Part shown: positions 5,321-5,619 of the stretch, one piece after another
Layout: every line of letters starts with the position of its first letter
Numbering within the stretch: position 1 is the stretch's first letter
Assembly (NCBI GenBank): GCA_028695865.1
Contig: JAQVID010000264.1
Location: 1 to 5,619 of the forward strand
DNA length: 5,619 nucleotides
Source: Thermoguttaceae bacterium
GTDB taxonomy: Bacteria; Planctomycetota; Planctomycetia; Pirellulales; Thermoguttaceae
Direction of reading: 5' to 3'
Made by a program: the position numbers and the translations under genes
Notes under the pieces: model-generated
What the model was told of the DNA's origin: nothing
The model's input: the letters and a program-made list of their open reading frames with translations, nothing else
The model's database searches: none

Positions 5321-5619
5321 TTACTGATCGAATACTTCGGTCTTGCCCCCCACGTTCACGATATATTTACCGTCCGCGTGTTTGAGTGAAACAGGGAGCT
5401 TGGCCGCGCCGTCGTCCAAAAGTTGAATGACATTCAAATACACGGTGGTATCCTTGGGAGTCTTGCTCGAAAATTGTATTCTGTGCCCCTCCAGTTCGGG
5501 CAGGTTTCGCGGAGGAATCTGCATGGCGTAATCGAAAATATGATTGGCCTGCTCGCCGGAACAGATTTTGACGGCACGATCGCTTGCCTTGGGTAATAAA
5601 GCGGTAAGTGCCATGCGGC
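5321..5619 (-). CDS. C-terminal part of a possible heparinase/alginate-lyase-like beta-sandwich protein (partial)
   Basis: The frame ends in TAA (complement of 5321-5323) and stays open to the right edge. An ATG falls at 5614, but the frame continues past it and no ribosome binding site can be seen, so the gene is probably cut by the window. About 98 residues are visible. They are rich in beta-strand-like alternations: IFDYAMQIPPRNLPELEG, then HRIQFSSKTPKDTTVYLNVI, then KLPVSLKHADGKYIVNVGG. The pattern 'R-I-x-x-S-x-K-x-P-K-D-x-x-x-Y-L-N-V' recalls the C-terminal beta-sandwich of heparinase II/III-like and related lyases, where a similar RIEVSP...FLHVL stretch occurs. That is recollection, not a search result. 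If right, it would be a polysaccharide lyase beside the glycosidase. It could equally be another beta-rich surface protein. It is convergent with the glycosidase gene. Confidence 0.7.
   Translation of the reverse strand, partial: RMALTALLPKASDRAVKICSGEQANHIFDYAMQIPPRNLPELEGHRIQFSSKTPKDTTVYLNVIQLLDDGAAKLPVSLKHADGKYIVNVGGKTEVFDQ

Overview
The window looks like chromosomal DNA of moderate GC content from a free-living or gut/sediment bacterium, most likely of the Planctomycetota-Verrucomicrobiota-Lentisphaerota assemblage. That is an inference from gene style: GYF_2-domain membrane proteins next to MotA/TolQ/ExbB proteins, a rubrerythrin (usual in anaerobes and microaerophiles), an isolated secreted clan GH-A glycosidase, and long repeat-rich intergenic regions. 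No phylogenetic marker is present, so the assignment stays loose.

Left part (1-1918, plus strand): the probable last 29 codons of an upstream gene, then a GYF_2-domain membrane protein, then a MotA/TolQ/ExbB-type proton-channel subunit. Gaps are 23 and 18 nt, so this reads as one operon for an inner-membrane complex. No ExbD/TolR-type partner follows; the operon ends here and faces a convergent gene.

Middle (1919-3560): a rubrerythrin on the minus strand, with all diiron ligands and the rubredoxin-type Cys4 site intact, then a 944-bp divergent intergenic region. That region holds (i) a candidate operator just ahead of the rubrerythrin ribosome binding site, (ii) a ~300-bp imperfect inverted repeat bounded by a 13-bp direct repeat with one mismatch, which resembles a MITE-type insertion, (iii) a near-consensus sigma70 promoter (TTGACA-N16-GATAAT), and (iv) a ~270-nt leader with several inverted repeats, including a 14-bp stem, before the glycosidase gene.

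Right part (3561-5619): a secreted GH5-like TIM-barrel hydrolase (477 aa) with recognisable acid/base and nucleophile glutamates, a repeat-bearing intergenic region (six copies of a 13-bp unit), and the C-terminal part of a minus-strand gene running off the right edge. That last protein may be the beta-sandwich tail of a heparinase/alginate-lyase-like enzyme, which would fit a polysaccharide-degradation neighbourhood, but this is weak.

No tRNA, rRNA, CRISPR array or transposase gene was seen. The best candidates for something undescribed are the palindromic insertion-like element and the structured leader of the glycosidase gene.
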